A stretch of 64,000 bases of DNA from Pantoea agglomerans NBRC 102470 (GCF_001598475.1 NZ_BCZA01000004.1:372001-436000); one strand, 5' to 3'. Counted from the first letter of the stretch, positions 54,401-63,391 are shown. The notes: a model not told the origin generated them from the sequence alone. A program made the numbers and translations.

Positions 54401-54763
54401 GTGACGCGCGTGGTGCTCACCATTCCGGCTCCGGCGAAAGTCAGCAGTGAACAGGTGACCACCATTCTGATCCAGGCGGCTGAGCGCTGCAGCTATGTCC
54501 TGGACACGCCGCAACCGGAAGCCTTCCTGGTCGATCTGCAGCAGGGCATTCAGTTATTTGAACTTCGTGTGCATGCTGCTGAGATGGGACACCGTATGCC
54601 GCTTCGTCACGAACTGCATCAGTTGATTCTCAGCGGATTTGATCAGCACGGTATTGAGATGCCGTTCCCGCCGTTCCAGATGCGTATGGAAACCCTGGGT
54701 AAGAAGCTGCCTGCCAGCAACGGTACACCCGCTGCCCGCGCCTATAAGTCTGGCGGACTGTAA
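51425..54763 (+). CDS. mscM: miniconductance mechanosensitive channel MscM (YjeP)
   Basis: 1112-residue member of the large MscS-like (MscK-type) channels, which open on hypo-osmotic shock. It begins with GTG, 6 bp after psd. A signal peptide (1-23, FAA) leads to a long helical coiled-coil periplasmic domain (about 25-480), then about 11 transmembrane helices. The pore helix and MscS-type beta domain lie at the C-terminus, with GVGLGFGLQEIFANFISGLI and DRKEIIVPNKAFITEQFINW segments (given in part). E. coli MscM has 1107 residues. Confidence 0.97.
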   Translation: MSSVRSILLLLLSLWLSSPAFAASLPDASQLKQQLEEIKSAKSSPSQAEQIQTIEAALNFLSERDESLERAAQYQQVIDDFPRLARELRQQIAALSDSGKTVRNNMSSAELDQEILQVSSQLLEEGRQARQEQDRAREISDSLSQLPQQQTEARRAMTESERRLQSVSSSSPQGQLQLAARQAESATNKALVDELELAQLSANNRQELARMRAEAHQRKATQLDNYLQALRNQLNDQRQREAEVALARTEQLAENSGDLPPEISDQFRVNRELSVALNQQAQRMDLVASQQRLATNQIIQVRQALSTLREQSQWLGASNLLGEALRAQVARLPEMPKSQQIDNEMAQLRVQRLNYEDLLERQEALRKGRQADGQPFTADQKRILDAQLRTQRELLNSLISGCDTLILEITKLKVGNTQLQDALTEVKEATHRYLFWTADVNPIGLSYPLDLAKDLSRLLSLDTLGQLGKAMAMMFTSRNSVLPIIGALLLVGFSISSRRHFNAFLDRSASKVGKVTQDRFRLTIRTLFWSILVALPLPVLWGALGYGLQNAWPYPIAVAIGDGITATLPLLWAFMISAAFARPNGLFIVHFRWPQNRVARAMRYYSLSIGLIVPLIMLLIAFGNLEDRQFSSSLGRLCFILICGAISIVTVSLKRSGIPLYLDKEGNGENMVNRMLWNLMIAMPLMAALASAVGYLATAQALLARLETSVAIWFLLLVIYHIIRRWMLIQRRRLGFDRARQRRADMLANRARSEEEKEQGSLNTDAIEIEEPVIDLDAISAQSLRLVRSILMLIALVSVIVLWSEIHSAFGFLENIQLWDVSTSVQGVESIQPITLGSVLIAILVFIITTQLVRNMPALLELALLQHLNLTPGTGYAITTLTKYLLLLIGGLIGFSMIGIEWSKLQWLVAALGVGLGFGLQEIFANFISGLIILFEKPIRIGDTVTIRDLTGSITRINTRATTITDWDRKEIIVPNKAFITEQFINWSLSDSVTRVVLTIPAPAKVSSEQVTTILIQAAERCSYVLDTPQPEAFLVDLQQGIQLFELRVHAAEMGHRMPLRHELHQLILSGFDQHGIEMPFPPFQMRMETLGKKLPASNGTPAARAYKSGGL

Positions 54764-54766
54764 TGC

Positions 54767-54793
54767 AAAACGCCCGGCAAAGCCGGGCGTTAT
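54767..54793. terminator. bidirectional terminator, mscM / mdh
   Basis: Ten-base-pair stem AACGCCCGGC / GCCGGGCGTT with an AAA loop and adjacent A and T runs, between convergent genes. Confidence 0.88.
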
Positions 54794-54812
54794 TGCAAGT
54801 CTGAGCCGTCAG

Positions 54813-55751
54813 TTACTGCTTAACGAACTCTTCGCCCTGGGCGATATCTTTCTTCAGCGTATCCAGCATGCCTGACAGCGCCTGCTGTTCGTAAGCGCTG
54901 AGGGTACCAATCGGCCTGCGTTCAGCCACACCGTTTTTACCCAGCAGCAGCGGCTGGGAGAAGAAGCGCGCATGTTCACCCTCGCCTTCTACGTAAGCAC
55001 ACTCCACCACATTAGCTTCACCCTTCAGCGCGCGTACCAGTGACAAACCGAAACGTGCAGCTGCCTGGCCCATCGATAGCGTGGCAGATCCGCCACCCGC
55101 TTTGGCTTCCACCACTTCGGTGCCGGCGTTCTGGATGCGTTTGGTCAGATCAGCCACTTCCTGATCGCTGAAGCTGACGCCTTTAACCTGCGACAGCAGC
55201 GGCAGAATGGTTACGCCAGAGTGGCCACCAATGACCGGGACTTCCACCTGGTCAGGCTGCTTGCCTTTCAATGCAGCCACAAAAGTATTGGCGCGAATGA
55301 TATCCAGCGTGGTCACGCCGAACAGCCGATTTTTGTCGTAAACACCGTGCTTTTTCAGCACTTCTGCCGCAATGGCCACGGTGGTATTGACCGGGTTGGT
55401 GATGACACCAATCAACGCTTTAGGTGCCGTTGTGGCAACCTGTTCGATCAGGTTACGGACGATGCCTGCGTTAACGTTAAACAGGTCGGCGCGATCCATA
55501 CCGGGCTTACGTGCGACACCAGCGGAAATCAGTACCACATCGGCACCCTGTAAGGCAGGCGTGGCGTCTTCTCCACTGAATCCCTGAATAGCCACTGCGG
55601 TAGGAATATGGCTGAGATCAACGGCAACACCCGGCGTAACCGGCGCGATGTCATACAGCGAGAGTTCTGAACCTGCGGGAAGCTGGGTTTTGAGCAGAAG
55701 TGCGAGCGCCTGGCCTATGCCGCCAGCGGCACCGAGAACGGCAACTTTCAT
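54813..55751 (-). CDS. mdh: malate dehydrogenase
   Basis: 312-residue NAD-dependent TCA-cycle enzyme interconverting malate and oxaloacetate. The N-terminal Rossmann motif is [14 protein letters not shown]; substrate arginines lie in [14 protein letters not shown]; the catalytic His is in [28 protein letters not shown] follows. The sequence is nearly identical to E. coli Mdh. It is divergent from argR with a long intergenic region, as in E. coli, although that block maps far from psd-mscM there. Confidence 0.99.
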   Translation of the reverse strand: MKVAVLGAAGGIGQALALLLKTQLPAGSELSLYDIAPVTPGVAVDLSHIPTAVAIQGFSGEDATPALQGADVVLISAGVARKPGMDRADLFNVNAGIVRNLIEQVATTAPKALIGVITNPVNTTVAIAAEVLKKHGVYDKNRLFGVTTLDIIRANTFVAALKGKQPDQVEVPVIGGHSGVTILPLLSQVKGVSFSDQEVADLTKRIQNAGTEVVEAKAGGGSATLSMGQAAARFGLSLVRALKGEANVVECAYVEGEGEHARFFSQPLLLGKNGVAERRPIGTLSAYEQQALSGMLDTLKKDIAQGEEFVKQ

Positions 55752-56179
55752 TCTTAACTCCTTATTAAGGTGGGGCAGAGATGGGCCGAAATTCTATCTG
55801 TGTCAGACCTTAATCAACTGCTCAGGCGATGATAAATATCCGTTGTTAATTCTACGTGTTTTCACACTTAATCTCCGGATTCAAAAGTTACTTATCATTG
55901 CACCTGAATGACCGACAACTTTGCCGTCGTCAGACAGAGAACGGCTACGTGCGTTTTCTGTTACTACACCACCAATAATATAACAACTTTGCAACCTTCG
56001 CCTTCCGGGGCTGTGACGCGTGTTTTGGTCTGAGCGGATTTATTTGCTATTATCGCCGCCCGCTAGCCGCCCGGACGCTGCTCATCAATCGAACGATTGC
56101 ATAAAAATGCATATAAATGCATAATCACCACTCTGCCGCGGGCGGATGCGCGGTTATTCTCTCTATTTATTGGTAACCT
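55752..56179. other. divergent mdh / argR regulatory region
   Basis: About 430 bp, AT-rich near mdh, without a supported ORF. It holds the mdh promoter to the left and, just upstream of argR, the ARG boxes described separately. ArcA and CRP control mdh in E. coli, but I did not resolve such sites here. Confidence 0.6.
56096..56127 (+). promoter_or_regulatory. pair of ARG boxes (ArgR operator) upstream of argR
   Basis: ATTGCATAAAAATGCATA is followed by TAAATGCATAATCACC. The first is an 18-bp palindrome close to the ARG box consensus TGAATWWWWATTCA, with TGCAT in place of TGAAT; the second half-matches. ArgR autoregulates through such boxes in E. coli. Confidence 0.72.
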
Positions 56180-56650
56180 ATGCGAAACCCATCGAAACAA
56201 GACGATCTGGTTAAGGCTTTCAAAGCCTTATTAAAAGAAGAAAAATTCAGTTCCCAGGGCGAAATTGTTCAGGCGCTTCAGGACGAGGGCTTTGAAAATA
56301 TCAATCAGTCCAAAGTCTCGCGAATGCTGACCAAGTTTGGCGCAGTGCGCACCCGGAATGCCAGGATGGAGATGGTCTATTGCCTGCCCGCTGAGCTGGG
56401 TGTGCCGACCACCACCAGCCCGTTAAAAAACCTGGTACTGGATATCGACTACAACGATGCCCTGGTAGTGATTCATACCAGTCCCGGCGCAGCACAGCTG
56501 ATTGCACGTATGCTGGATTCACTGGGTAAGTCGCACGGGATTCTGGGTACCATCGCGGGTGATGACACAATCTTTATTACCCGCGCGCGTGACTTCACCG
56601 TTAAGCAGCTGCACGGTGCCATCCTCACCCTGTTTGAACAGGAACTCTGA
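56180..56650 (+). CDS. argR: arginine repressor ArgR
   Basis: 156-residue hexameric repressor of arginine biosynthesis and co-factor in Xer recombination. The N-terminal winged helix (about 1-75, with [20 protein letters not shown]) and the C-terminal arginine-binding trimer domain (about 85-156), with [11 protein letters not shown], are intact. Length equals E. coli. A good ARG box pair lies upstream. Confidence 0.98.
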   Translation: MRNPSKQDDLVKAFKALLKEEKFSSQGEIVQALQDEGFENINQSKVSRMLTKFGAVRTRNARMEMVYCLPAELGVPTTTSPLKNLVLDIDYNDALVVIHTSPGAAQLIARMLDSLGKSHGILGTIAGDDTIFITRARDFTVKQLHGAILTLFEQEL

Positions 56651-56903
56651 TCGCGGACTGACGACCGGCCATCATGCGCCAGATCGTCAGTTCGTTCTCT
56701 CTGCTCACCCCTTTCCACGACAGTTACCCGCTCTGGATAAGTAATAAGCCTGCTTTTACACGCCCGGCTGTTGGTCAGATCGATAACTCTGCTTCACTTT
56801 ATGCGCTATTTTACACTGCTTTACATCACTGAACCGGCACCATTGCCCGGATCCAGATCAAACTCCAGCCCGATACACCTCCGACTTTCGCACTAAAAGT
56901 TAA

Positions 56904-56919
56904 AGTGATCTATCTCACT
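56904..56919. promoter_or_regulatory. CRP-like site upstream of first yhcN
   Basis: AGTGATCTATCTCACT has the CRP core GTGA-N6-TCAC in perfect dyad symmetry; the outer T and A of the consensus TGTGA-N6-TCACA are swapped. It is about 205 bp upstream of the first yhcN ATG. Confidence 0.5.
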
Positions 56920-57069
56920 GTTTTTGCAATTAAAAGTGGCTTAAAGGTTACTTTTTATCCTTTTTTTATAACGTTAAGTTATTAAAAGTAGCCATAAGGA
57001 TAAAGAATCACAAAAAAACATTATTAGCGGGGTATTAATTTCTTCCGTTATTAGTTCTATACTTCTTTT

Positions 57070-57085
57070 CGTGATGCAAATCACA
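57070..57085. promoter_or_regulatory. CRP-like site close to first yhcN start
   Basis: CGTGATGCAAATCACA matches TGTGA-N6-TCACA at nine of ten defined positions. It lies 40 bp upstream of the ATG, so it could overlap the promoter and act as a repressor or a downstream-positioned regulator site. Confidence 0.58.
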
Positions 57086-57124
57086 CTAAATAAAAAGATA
57101 AAAATAGACGACGAGGAAAAATCT

Positions 57125-57388
57125 ATGAACGTAAAAACTACCATTGCTACCCTGAGCATTCTATCCGCCCTCTCATTTGGTGCTGTTGCAGCAGAATCTA
57201 TTGATGCGTCACAGGCACAGAATCTGCAGGCTGTCGGCACCATCAGTGTCAGCGGCGTGGCGGGTTCACCGATGGATATCAAACAGAAACTCAGCGACAA
57301 AGCCGATCAGCAGGGCGCAAAAGCCTATCGCGTGATTGAGGCATACAACAACGGCAACTATCACGCTACCGCCGCACTGTATAACTAA
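57125..57388 (+). CDS. yhcN: YhcN-type periplasmic stress protein (DUF1471), copy 1
   Basis: 87-residue exported protein with a signal peptide (cleaved after VAA) and one DUF1471 domain: GTISVSGVAGSPMDIKQKLS then KADQQGAKAYRVIEA and a C-terminal HATAALYN. E. coli YhcN responds to acid, peroxide and cytoplasmic pH. The start at 57125 matches E. coli YhcN; the longer frame from 57071 is rejected. It is the first of three tandem paralogues and ends in LYN rather than LYK. Confidence 0.93.
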   Translation: MNVKTTIATLSILSALSFGAVAAESIDASQAQNLQAVGTISVSGVAGSPMDIKQKLSDKADQQGAKAYRVIEAYNNGNYHATAALYN

Positions 57389-57476
57389 GGCGTAACCGAT
57401 AATGCCATCTGCTCTCTGTCTGACGCGCCCTTTTGCGCTCCGGAGAGCTGAAGCAGAAATTTCAGGAGAGTTGACC

Positions 57477-57743
57477 ATGAAAATGAAATTAGCTATCGCT
57501 GCACTGAGTCTGGCATCCCTGTTCTCAGTGGGTGCTAACGCCGCCAGCCTGGTGTCCAATGAACAGGCACAGGGTCTGCAGCCAATGAATCAGACCATCA
57601 GCATTGGTGGACGAAATGGCGACCAGACGCATATCCGTCAGGTGCTGTCAGAGAAAGCGGATGCCCAGGGCGCAAGCCACTATCGCATCATCGAAAACAA
57701 CCAGGATAACACCTGGCATGTCACCGCTGAGCTTTATAAATAA
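57477..57743 (+). CDS. YhcN-type periplasmic stress protein (DUF1471), copy 2
   Basis: 88-residue exported DUF1471 protein, with signal peptide to NAA and ribosome site AGGAGAG. It is the most diverged of the three copies: the GSPMD turn is replaced by GRNGDQTH, and IENNQDNTWHVTAELYK ends the domain. Start at 57477, giving MKMKLAIAALSL; the frame upstream to 57402 is unmatched. The 88-bp gaps on either side hold no strong terminator, so the three copies may share transcripts. Confidence 0.92.
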   Translation: MKMKLAIAALSLASLFSVGANAASLVSNEQAQGLQPMNQTISIGGRNGDQTHIRQVLSEKADAQGASHYRIIENNQDNTWHVTAELYK

Positions 57744-57836
57744 TTAACTGTGATGACGCCTGAAGGGCGTCAGAAGATATCGACGACCCGCCTTTACGAG
57801 TAACCGCAGGTTGTTGAAAGTATTGAGGAGATAATC

Positions 57837-58100
57837 ATGAATATCAAAACAACCATCGCTACAGTCAGTCTGCTTTCCGTTATGGCGTTCGGCGCATCAG
57901 CCGCACAGCTGGTCACCGGCGATCAGACGCAGAACCTGCAGCCTGCGGGCACCGTGACCATCAGTGGAACCGCGGGATCGCCAATGGATTACCGCGCTGA
58001 GCTTTCTCAGAAAGCGGATGAACAGGGTGCCAGCGCCTATAAAGTTATTGAGGCGCGCACCGGCGATAACTATCACATCACCGCACAGCTTTATAAGTAA
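57837..58100 (+). CDS. YhcN-type periplasmic stress protein (DUF1471), copy 3
   Basis: 87-residue exported DUF1471 protein with signal peptide to SAA and the domain segments GTVTISGTAGSPMDYRAELS, KADEQGASAYKVIEA and HITAQLYK. It is closer to copy 1 than to copy 2, so the array probably arose by repeated duplication. Ribosome site GAGGAG. A strong terminator follows. Confidence 0.93.
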   Translation: MNIKTTIATVSLLSVMAFGASAAQLVTGDQTQNLQPAGTVTISGTAGSPMDYRAELSQKADEQGASAYKVIEARTGDNYHITAQLYK

Positions 58101-58127
58101 TTCCTCGTCAGATGTATGACGAACCCT

Positions 58128-58155
58128 TTGGCCCCGCTCGCCGGGGCCTTTTTTC
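58128..58155 (+). terminator. terminator after the yhcN cluster
   Basis: Seven-base-pair GC stem (GGCCCCG / CGGGGCC) with a short loop and a T run (TTTTTTT) on the plus strand, after the third copy. Confidence 0.9.
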
Positions 58156-58165
58156 ATCTGACGTT

Positions 58166-58435
58166 TTATCTGACATTAAAGTGAAGCTGACCTTCCAGCT
58201 CCTCTTCCGCTTCATCAAATAACAGAATCAGCGCGCCATAACGCCGTCGCTGTCCCCTGCCCAGATTAACAAATTCAATCTCCAGCGGCAGCGGTAACAG
58301 ATCGCCCGTCACCACATCCCATAATCCATCCAGATCGCAGATGCGGCGCTCCTCCAGCGCAAATCGCTCGCTGAACTGCCGGAAGAAATGGGCCTGATCG
58401 ACAATTTCATTAAAATCAAAACGCTCGATTTTCAT
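58166..58435 (-). CDS. yhcO: barstar-family protein YhcO
   Basis: 89-residue cytosolic protein of the barstar (barnase inhibitor) fold. It contains the conserved [22 protein letters not shown] and [16 protein letters not shown] segments (in part). No barnase-like RNase is visible nearby, so a toxin-antitoxin role is not supported here. Start at 58435 ([11 protein letters not shown]) after GGGAG; an upstream ATG adds five residues. In E. coli yhcO adjoins aaeB; here a dehydrogenase gene lies between. Confidence 0.92.
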   Translation of the reverse strand: MKIERFDFNEIVDQAHFFRQFSERFALEERRICDLDGLWDVVTGDLLPLPLEIEFVNLGRGQRRRYGALILLFDEAEEELEGQLHFNVR

Positions 58436-58490
58436 GCTGACGGCTCCCATGCTCCGTCTGCGGGCGACCTGCGCCGCCCGTTACTGTCCG

Positions 58491-59942
58491 CTAGCTCAAA
58501 CCGCCCAGGTGCAGCGCTTTGACCTCCAGATACTCTTCCATGCCGAGTACCGAACCTTCGCGGCCCAGCCCCGACTCTTTCACACCACCAAACGGCGCCA
58601 GCTCGGTTGATACGGCACATTCATTAATGCCGATCATGCCGCTTTCCAGCGCGGCTGAAACACGGAACACCCGCTGCAGATTCTGCGTGTAAAAGTATGC
58701 GGCAAGGCCGAACGGCGTATCGTTAGCACGGCGGATGACGTCATCTTCATCATCAAAGCGGAAACAGGCAGCCACCGGACCAAAGGTCTCCTCCTGCGCG
58801 AGCTGCATCCCTTCGTGCGCCTCAGTAATCACAGTGGGCTGCCAGAAGTTGCCACCCAGCGCATGTCGCTCGCCACCCGCCAGTAATTTGCCACCTTTTG
58901 CTACCGCATCATTGACGTGCTGCTCAACCTTTTCCACCGCCGATGCCTCAATTAATGGCCCGACAATCACGCCCTCTTCCATGCCGTTGCCCACCTTCAG
59001 CTTGTTCACTTCGGTAGCCAGCTGCTGAGTAAAACGATCATAGATAGCATTGTGAATGTAGAAGCGGTTTACGCTGACGCACACCTGGCCCGCATTACGG
59101 AATTTGTTGGCAATGGCGCCCTGTACGGCGGCATCAATGTCGGCATCGTCAAACACGATATAAGGGGCATTACCCCCCAGCTCCATCGACACTTTTTTCA
59201 TGGTTTCGGCAGCATTGCGCATCAGCAGCTTGCCCACCTGGGTGGAGCCGGTGAACGAGATTTTACGCACCGCTTTGCTGGCCATGATGGCATCGCTGAT
59301 AGCATGGGTATCACCGGCTACCGCATTCAGTACACCATCAGGCACGCCTGCCTCCTTCGCCAGCGCCAGCAGGGCAAAGGCGGAGAGTGGCGTGTTATTG
59401 GCAGGTTTAATAATGCCGGTGCAGCCGGCAGCCAGAGCTGGCCCCAGTTTGCGGGTCAGCATCGCCATCGGGAAATTCCACGGCGTAATGGCGGCCACAA
59501 CGCCAATCGGTTCGCGGGTTGCCAGAATACGGGAGCCGGGTTTAGCTGGCGGAATAATCTCACCATTGGTCCGTTTCGCCTGCTCGGCGAACCACTGAAT
59601 AAAACTGGCGGCGTATTCTACTTCCCCTTCCGCCTCTTTCAGGGGCTTGCCCTGTTCGGTCGTCATCAGCTGTCCCAGCCAGCGCTTGTTCTCAATGATC
59701 AGCTGGTACCAGCGAGTGAGAATTTCAGCGCGCGCTTTTGCAGTCTGCGCCCGCCAGGCGGGAAATGCGCGCTCCGCTGCGGCGATAGCCTGTTCCGTTT
59801 CAGCTTTACCCGCTTTTGCCACCTGTGCAATCACCTCACCGGTCGCCGGATTGGTCACGTCAAAGGTAGAAGCCGCCTGATGCCACTGACCGTCCGCTAA
59901 ATAACCGGTCCGGAACAGTTCGCTCTCTTGCAGTGATTTCAT
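58491..59942 (-). CDS. gabD: succinate-semialdehyde dehydrogenase (NADP+)-like
   Basis: 483-residue aldehyde dehydrogenase. It closely follows E. coli GabD: TPWNFPMAMLTRKLGPALAA (cofactor region), SFTGSTQVGK, SMELGGNAPYIVFDDAD (catalytic Glu), FRNAGQVCVSVNRFYI (catalytic Cys) and VAPFGG-like C-terminal block (LAPFGGVKESGLGREGS). GabD oxidises succinate semialdehyde to succinate in GABA breakdown. Start at 59942 after AGGAG gives MKSLQESELF; the longer frame from 60044 is unmatched. No gabT or gabP is adjacent, so it may serve another aldehyde; the symbol is by homology only. Confidence 0.85.
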   Translation of the reverse strand: MKSLQESELFRTGYLADGQWHQAASTFDVTNPATGEVIAQVAKAGKAETEQAIAAAERAFPAWRAQTAKARAEILTRWYQLIIENKRWLGQLMTTEQGKPLKEAEGEVEYAASFIQWFAEQAKRTNGEIIPPAKPGSRILATREPIGVVAAITPWNFPMAMLTRKLGPALAAGCTGIIKPANNTPLSAFALLALAKEAGVPDGVLNAVAGDTHAISDAIMASKAVRKISFTGSTQVGKLLMRNAAETMKKVSMELGGNAPYIVFDDADIDAAVQGAIANKFRNAGQVCVSVNRFYIHNAIYDRFTQQLATEVNKLKVGNGMEEGVIVGPLIEASAVEKVEQHVNDAVAKGGKLLAGGERHALGGNFWQPTVITEAHEGMQLAQEETFGPVAACFRFDDEDDVIRRANDTPFGLAAYFYTQNLQRVFRVSAALESGMIGINECAVSTELAPFGGVKESGLGREGSVLGMEEYLEVKALHLGGLS

Positions 59943-60055
59943 TGATTCGCTCCTGTCAGTTTTGCTCTTCCGTCTGGAGAGTATAGTTGGCAAAAGCGAC
60001 AGATTTTGTGATGGGTGGGGATTGCGCAGGCCGCTGCAGGTCACAGCGGCCAGAT

Positions 60056-62008
60056 TCAGATTTGGATGAGCGTGTTCTGGTACTTATCCAGCATCATAGC
60101 CAGTCGTTTTACCGGTTCCGTTACGCTGGCGGGAGCCTCGTAATGGGCCAGTTTTTCCTGATAGACATCCAGCTCTTTCAGCAGACGTTCAAAGTAGTAA
60201 CGCCGCTTGTCATCGCTGCTGGCGGAGATCACCCGGTCAGCGGTGTAACGCAACTGCCGGTGATAAGCAGAGAGGTCGGCATTCACCGGCACTTCTGCGT
60301 CGCGTAACCGCTGATGACCGATGATCAGCGTCAGGGCGATGCGATATTTGTTGATATCGCCCGGAAACAGGTTCAGCAGCAGAAACAGTTGCTGATAGAG
60401 CGCTGGCAGATGGTTTTCACGCCGGCGCGCCTGATTGGTCGTCATGGCAGAGACAGCCGCATACATAAAGCGGTTCAGCAGCTTGCGGCCGGTGCGCGCT
60501 TTTGATTTATCACGAATCAGCAGGATCACCATCATCGCCACGAAGCAGCCGATGACCTGGCCCAGAACGTTATCGAGAAAGACGTTAATGTGGAATTCCA
60601 TCGGATTATCCAGCACCAGAACGTTAAGGGTGCCAATCAACGCCCCCAGCGTGCCAAGCTGACGCCGCTGAATGAAAATACCACCGATAAAACCGAGCAG
60701 GCCGATTGCGATGCAGAGCAGCAGTGCGCTCTGCTGCGTCGCCGGGAGAACATACATAAAGTAGAGCGCACCCAGCGGAACCGCGACCGTCATGCCGTAG
60801 AGAAAGTCCTTTGCCATCATCAGCGGGTTGGGCATGCGCATCGCCAGCGCGGTGATGACAGCCAGCATGACCATGCAGCCACTGCCAGAGGTCCAGCCGG
60901 TATAGAGCCAGAACAGCGAACCCAGCGCGGTCGCCACAAAGGTACGGATACCGTTGATCATCGCATGATGCGTTTCAGCGGAACGCGCCTGGATCACCAC
61001 TTCGCGCTGCAGAATCTCCTCTTCCAGCGAGGTGATCCGGCTATTACTTTTGATCCCTTTCAGCAGCAGCAGATATTCGGTAGCAGTGCCTACCCAGCTG
61101 GCCAGCGTGACCGGCGTTGATTTGCCGCTGGCACCAATCACCCGCCGCATCACTTTCATCCGCTTATGCACCTCTTCAACGGTCGAGGCTGGTTTTTCAA
61201 CCATCAGACGATACTGGGGCGGAATGTAATCAGGACGGGAATTCTGTATCAGAAAGGTTTCGGCTGCCTGTGTAATCAGCGTCAGCGACAGGGTATTGAG
61301 CATCTGCAAACGGCGGTTGCTGTTCTTCCAGCGTGAGGACTCCATCATCAACTGGCTGCGCATGCTGTTCAGCGCCGTGGTGCGCCGTACCAGCGCGCTC
61401 CAGGCTTTGTCGACCTCTTCTTTATCACCGTGAGCGACGCAGAGTTGCAGCAGGTTGTAGTGTGCCACCAGCAGCGAATCGACCTCAGCGTCGATCACTT
61501 TTTTAATCGAACGGGGTGAGAAAATCATGTCGGCCAGAATGGCACACAGGATGCCGAGTACGATTTCACTGCAGCGCTCTACCGCATATTGTGGCACCAG
61601 CGTCAGACCGCCGCTGGCGTTAGCCGTCACCACAATAATCAGCGCGGTGTAGCCCGCCAGTCCGAGCGCGTAAGAGTTTTCTACCTTGATCAGCGAAGAG
61701 AGCCAGACGCAGAGTCCTGCCCAGATGCAGCACAGCAGCAGCATCACGACCGGTGCACGCACGGTGGCGATCATGATGGTCAGCGCGGCGATACAGCCAA
61801 TAAATGTCCCGATAATACGCAAAACGCCGCGATAGCGCAGCGCCCCTGAATAGGGGTCCCCCCCGGCCGCAAACGCGGTACCGCCGGCCACGATACCGGC
61901 GGTCATCACCGCCCAGCGCGGCGTTTCAAGGTTAAAGTGAAAACCCACCATCAGCGCTAACACCAGCGCAAAGGTGAGCTTTACCGGGAACCGCAGGAAC
62001 TCGATCAT
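60056..62008 (-). CDS. aaeB: p-hydroxybenzoic acid efflux pump subunit AaeB
   Basis: 650-residue inner membrane protein of the fusaric acid resistance (FUSC) family. It has two similar halves, each with about five to six transmembrane helices followed by a cytoplasmic region; second-half TM at about 350-510. With AaeA it exports aromatic carboxylates such as p-hydroxybenzoate. It follows aaeA by 9 bp. Length is close to E. coli AaeB (655). An 8-bp hairpin (GGCCGCTG / CAGCGGCC, 60031-60052) follows its stop. Confidence 0.97.
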   Translation of the reverse strand: MIEFLRFPVKLTFALVLALMVGFHFNLETPRWAVMTAGIVAGGTAFAAGGDPYSGALRYRGVLRIIGTFIGCIAALTIMIATVRAPVVMLLLCCIWAGLCVWLSSLIKVENSYALGLAGYTALIIVVTANASGGLTLVPQYAVERCSEIVLGILCAILADMIFSPRSIKKVIDAEVDSLLVAHYNLLQLCVAHGDKEEVDKAWSALVRRTTALNSMRSQLMMESSRWKNSNRRLQMLNTLSLTLITQAAETFLIQNSRPDYIPPQYRLMVEKPASTVEEVHKRMKVMRRVIGASGKSTPVTLASWVGTATEYLLLLKGIKSNSRITSLEEEILQREVVIQARSAETHHAMINGIRTFVATALGSLFWLYTGWTSGSGCMVMLAVITALAMRMPNPLMMAKDFLYGMTVAVPLGALYFMYVLPATQQSALLLCIAIGLLGFIGGIFIQRRQLGTLGALIGTLNVLVLDNPMEFHINVFLDNVLGQVIGCFVAMMVILLIRDKSKARTGRKLLNRFMYAAVSAMTTNQARRRENHLPALYQQLFLLLNLFPGDINKYRIALTLIIGHQRLRDAEVPVNADLSAYHRQLRYTADRVISASSDDKRRYYFERLLKELDVYQEKLAHYEAPASVTEPVKRLAMMLDKYQNTLIQI

Positions 62009-62017
62009 ATCGCCCTC

Positions 62018-62950
62018 TTAACCAAACTCACGCAGGCGATTAAACAGTCGGACCATCGGTGAAACCTGTTCAGGCTGACGATCGGCCTGACCGGTGATCA
62101 CCACTGTCGCTGTCGTGCCCGCCGGGAAGCGATTGCCGGGCTGCTGATCAAGCCGGATGCGAACCGGCACACGCTGCGCCAGACGGACCCACTCCAGATT
62201 GGAATCTACTGTGGCCATGCCTTTGCTGTCGACCGAGCTGCTGCTGTTGGTGACGCCAGCCGCCACACTGTCTACGGTGCCACGCAACACGATGTTGCTG
62301 CCAAGTGGGGTCACTTCTGCGCGGAAGCCCTTCTCCACGCCGTGCAGTTTGGTCTCTTCCAGGTAAGCCAGTACATAGAAGGAGTGCTGCTGAACCAGCG
62401 CCACGGCAACCGAACCACGGGTAATAAACTCACCCTGGTAGACATTCAGGTTGGTGACCCAGCCATCGGATGGCGCTTTCACCGTGGTGCGCTCAAGGTC
62501 AATCTTCGCCAGATCGCGTGTCGCCACCGATTTCGCCAGCTGGTGCTCGCTGGTTTGCAGATCGTTATTGGATTGCTCGATAGCCTCGCGCGACATGGCG
62601 GAGGTGCCCAGCTGGTTACGGCGCCCGGCTTCGCGACGTTTCTCACTGACCAGTGCCTGGTAATATTCAACATCCGCCTGCGCCTGATCGAGCGCTTTTT
62701 GATAGCGCGGCCGGTCAACCACAAACAGCGTATCGCCCTTCTTCACCAGCTGGTTGTCGTGTACCGGAACCTCGGTAATCAGGCCGGTGACGTCAGGGGA
62801 GATCGCCACCACGTCAGCGGCGAAACGCGCATCACGGGTCCAGGGCGATTCGGTATAGAAGACCCAGGCACGGAAAATAATGACCACTGCGATGATGACC
62901 AGCAGGATAGTAATCGCGTAGCGCGCGATTTTTCTTATGAGTGCTTTCAC
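62018..62950 (-). CDS. aaeA: p-hydroxybenzoic acid efflux pump adaptor AaeA
   Basis: 310-residue HlyD/EmrA-type membrane fusion protein. One N-terminal TM anchor (about 11-31, [20 protein letters not shown] in part), split lipoyl domain ([18 protein letters not shown]) with a hairpin coiled-coil (about 75-145) and a beta-barrel domain. It links AaeB to an outer membrane channel. Same length as E. coli. Seven base pairs from aaeX. Confidence 0.97.
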   Translation of the reverse strand: MKALIRKIARYAITILLVIIAVVIIFRAWVFYTESPWTRDARFAADVVAISPDVTGLITEVPVHDNQLVKKGDTLFVVDRPRYQKALDQAQADVEYYQALVSEKRREAGRRNQLGTSAMSREAIEQSNNDLQTSEHQLAKSVATRDLAKIDLERTTVKAPSDGWVTNLNVYQGEFITRGSVAVALVQQHSFYVLAYLEETKLHGVEKGFRAEVTPLGSNIVLRGTVDSVAAGVTNSSSSVDSKGMATVDSNLEWVRLAQRVPVRIRLDQQPGNRFPAGTTATVVITGQADRQPEQVSPMVRLFNRLREFG

Positions 62951-62957
62951 TTAAACC

Positions 62958-63161
62958 TCAGACTAATAAACGGGAGACAAGGTAAAACACACAGCAGTAA
63001 AGCGCTGTATTAAAAAGTGCCGGATGCCAGACAAGATCGTAGATACCGCTCGGCGTAAGCACGCGTTTCACTAACCAGAACAGCATCAGTGAAATAATAA
63101 GTTCGATGAAAATGGGCGGAAAAGAGAGCCCAAACATGACAAATACCGGAAGCACACTCAT
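62958..63161 (-). CDS. aaeX: small membrane protein AaeX (DUF1656)
   Basis: 67-residue protein with two transmembrane helices, the DUF1656 pattern [14 protein letters not shown] and the [19 protein letters not shown] block. It is the first gene of aaeXAB; its role is not established. The second of two adjacent ATG codons is chosen to match E. coli AaeX (67 residues). Confidence 0.92.
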   Translation of the reverse strand: MSVLPVFVMFGLSFPPIFIELIISLMLFWLVKRVLTPSGIYDLVWHPALFNTALYCCVFYLVSRLLV

Positions 63162-63355
63162 CACAAATCCTTAGTTCGACCTTGCCGGGATACTCATGCC
63201 TCTTCAGATGTCGCAGGAAAACCCTCTGGAAGCGTTATCCGAACCGCAGCTGGCTTAATAATAGCGTATCATCGAAGGGTATCAGGCAATGAAGAATCAC
63301 CGGGAAATACCCCGGCGCGCTTATAATAACGCGCCTGACTATAAGTTTTCTACAG

Positions 63356-63375
63356 AATGTGATCTAAATCACTTT
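63356..63375. promoter_or_regulatory. CRP-like site in the aaeX/aaeR divergent region
   Basis: AATGTGATCTAAATCACTTT carries TGTGA-N6-TCACT, nine of ten defined positions of the CRP consensus with good A/T flanks. It lies 17 bp upstream of the aaeR ATG, close enough to repress aaeR. Confidence 0.6.
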
Positions 63376-63391
63376 TAAGCCAGAGTAAATA

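Larger units (their letters stand above)
56651..57124. other. gene-free stretch between argR and the yhcN cluster
   Basis: About 470 bp, increasingly AT-rich towards the right. It has an 8-bp stem after argR (ACTGACGA / TCGTCAGT) without a T run, two CRP-like palindromes listed separately, and long T and A runs near 56950-57020. A 52-codon frame at 56674 has no support. Confidence 0.6.

Noticed and set aside
56674..56832. 52-codon frame after argR
   Set aside because: No ribosome site, signal or family; overlaps the stem-loop after argR.
58166..58435. YhcO as the antitoxin of a toxin-antitoxin pair
   Set aside because: Barstar fold, but no ribonuclease toxin gene is adjacent; orthologues are solitary in E. 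coli.
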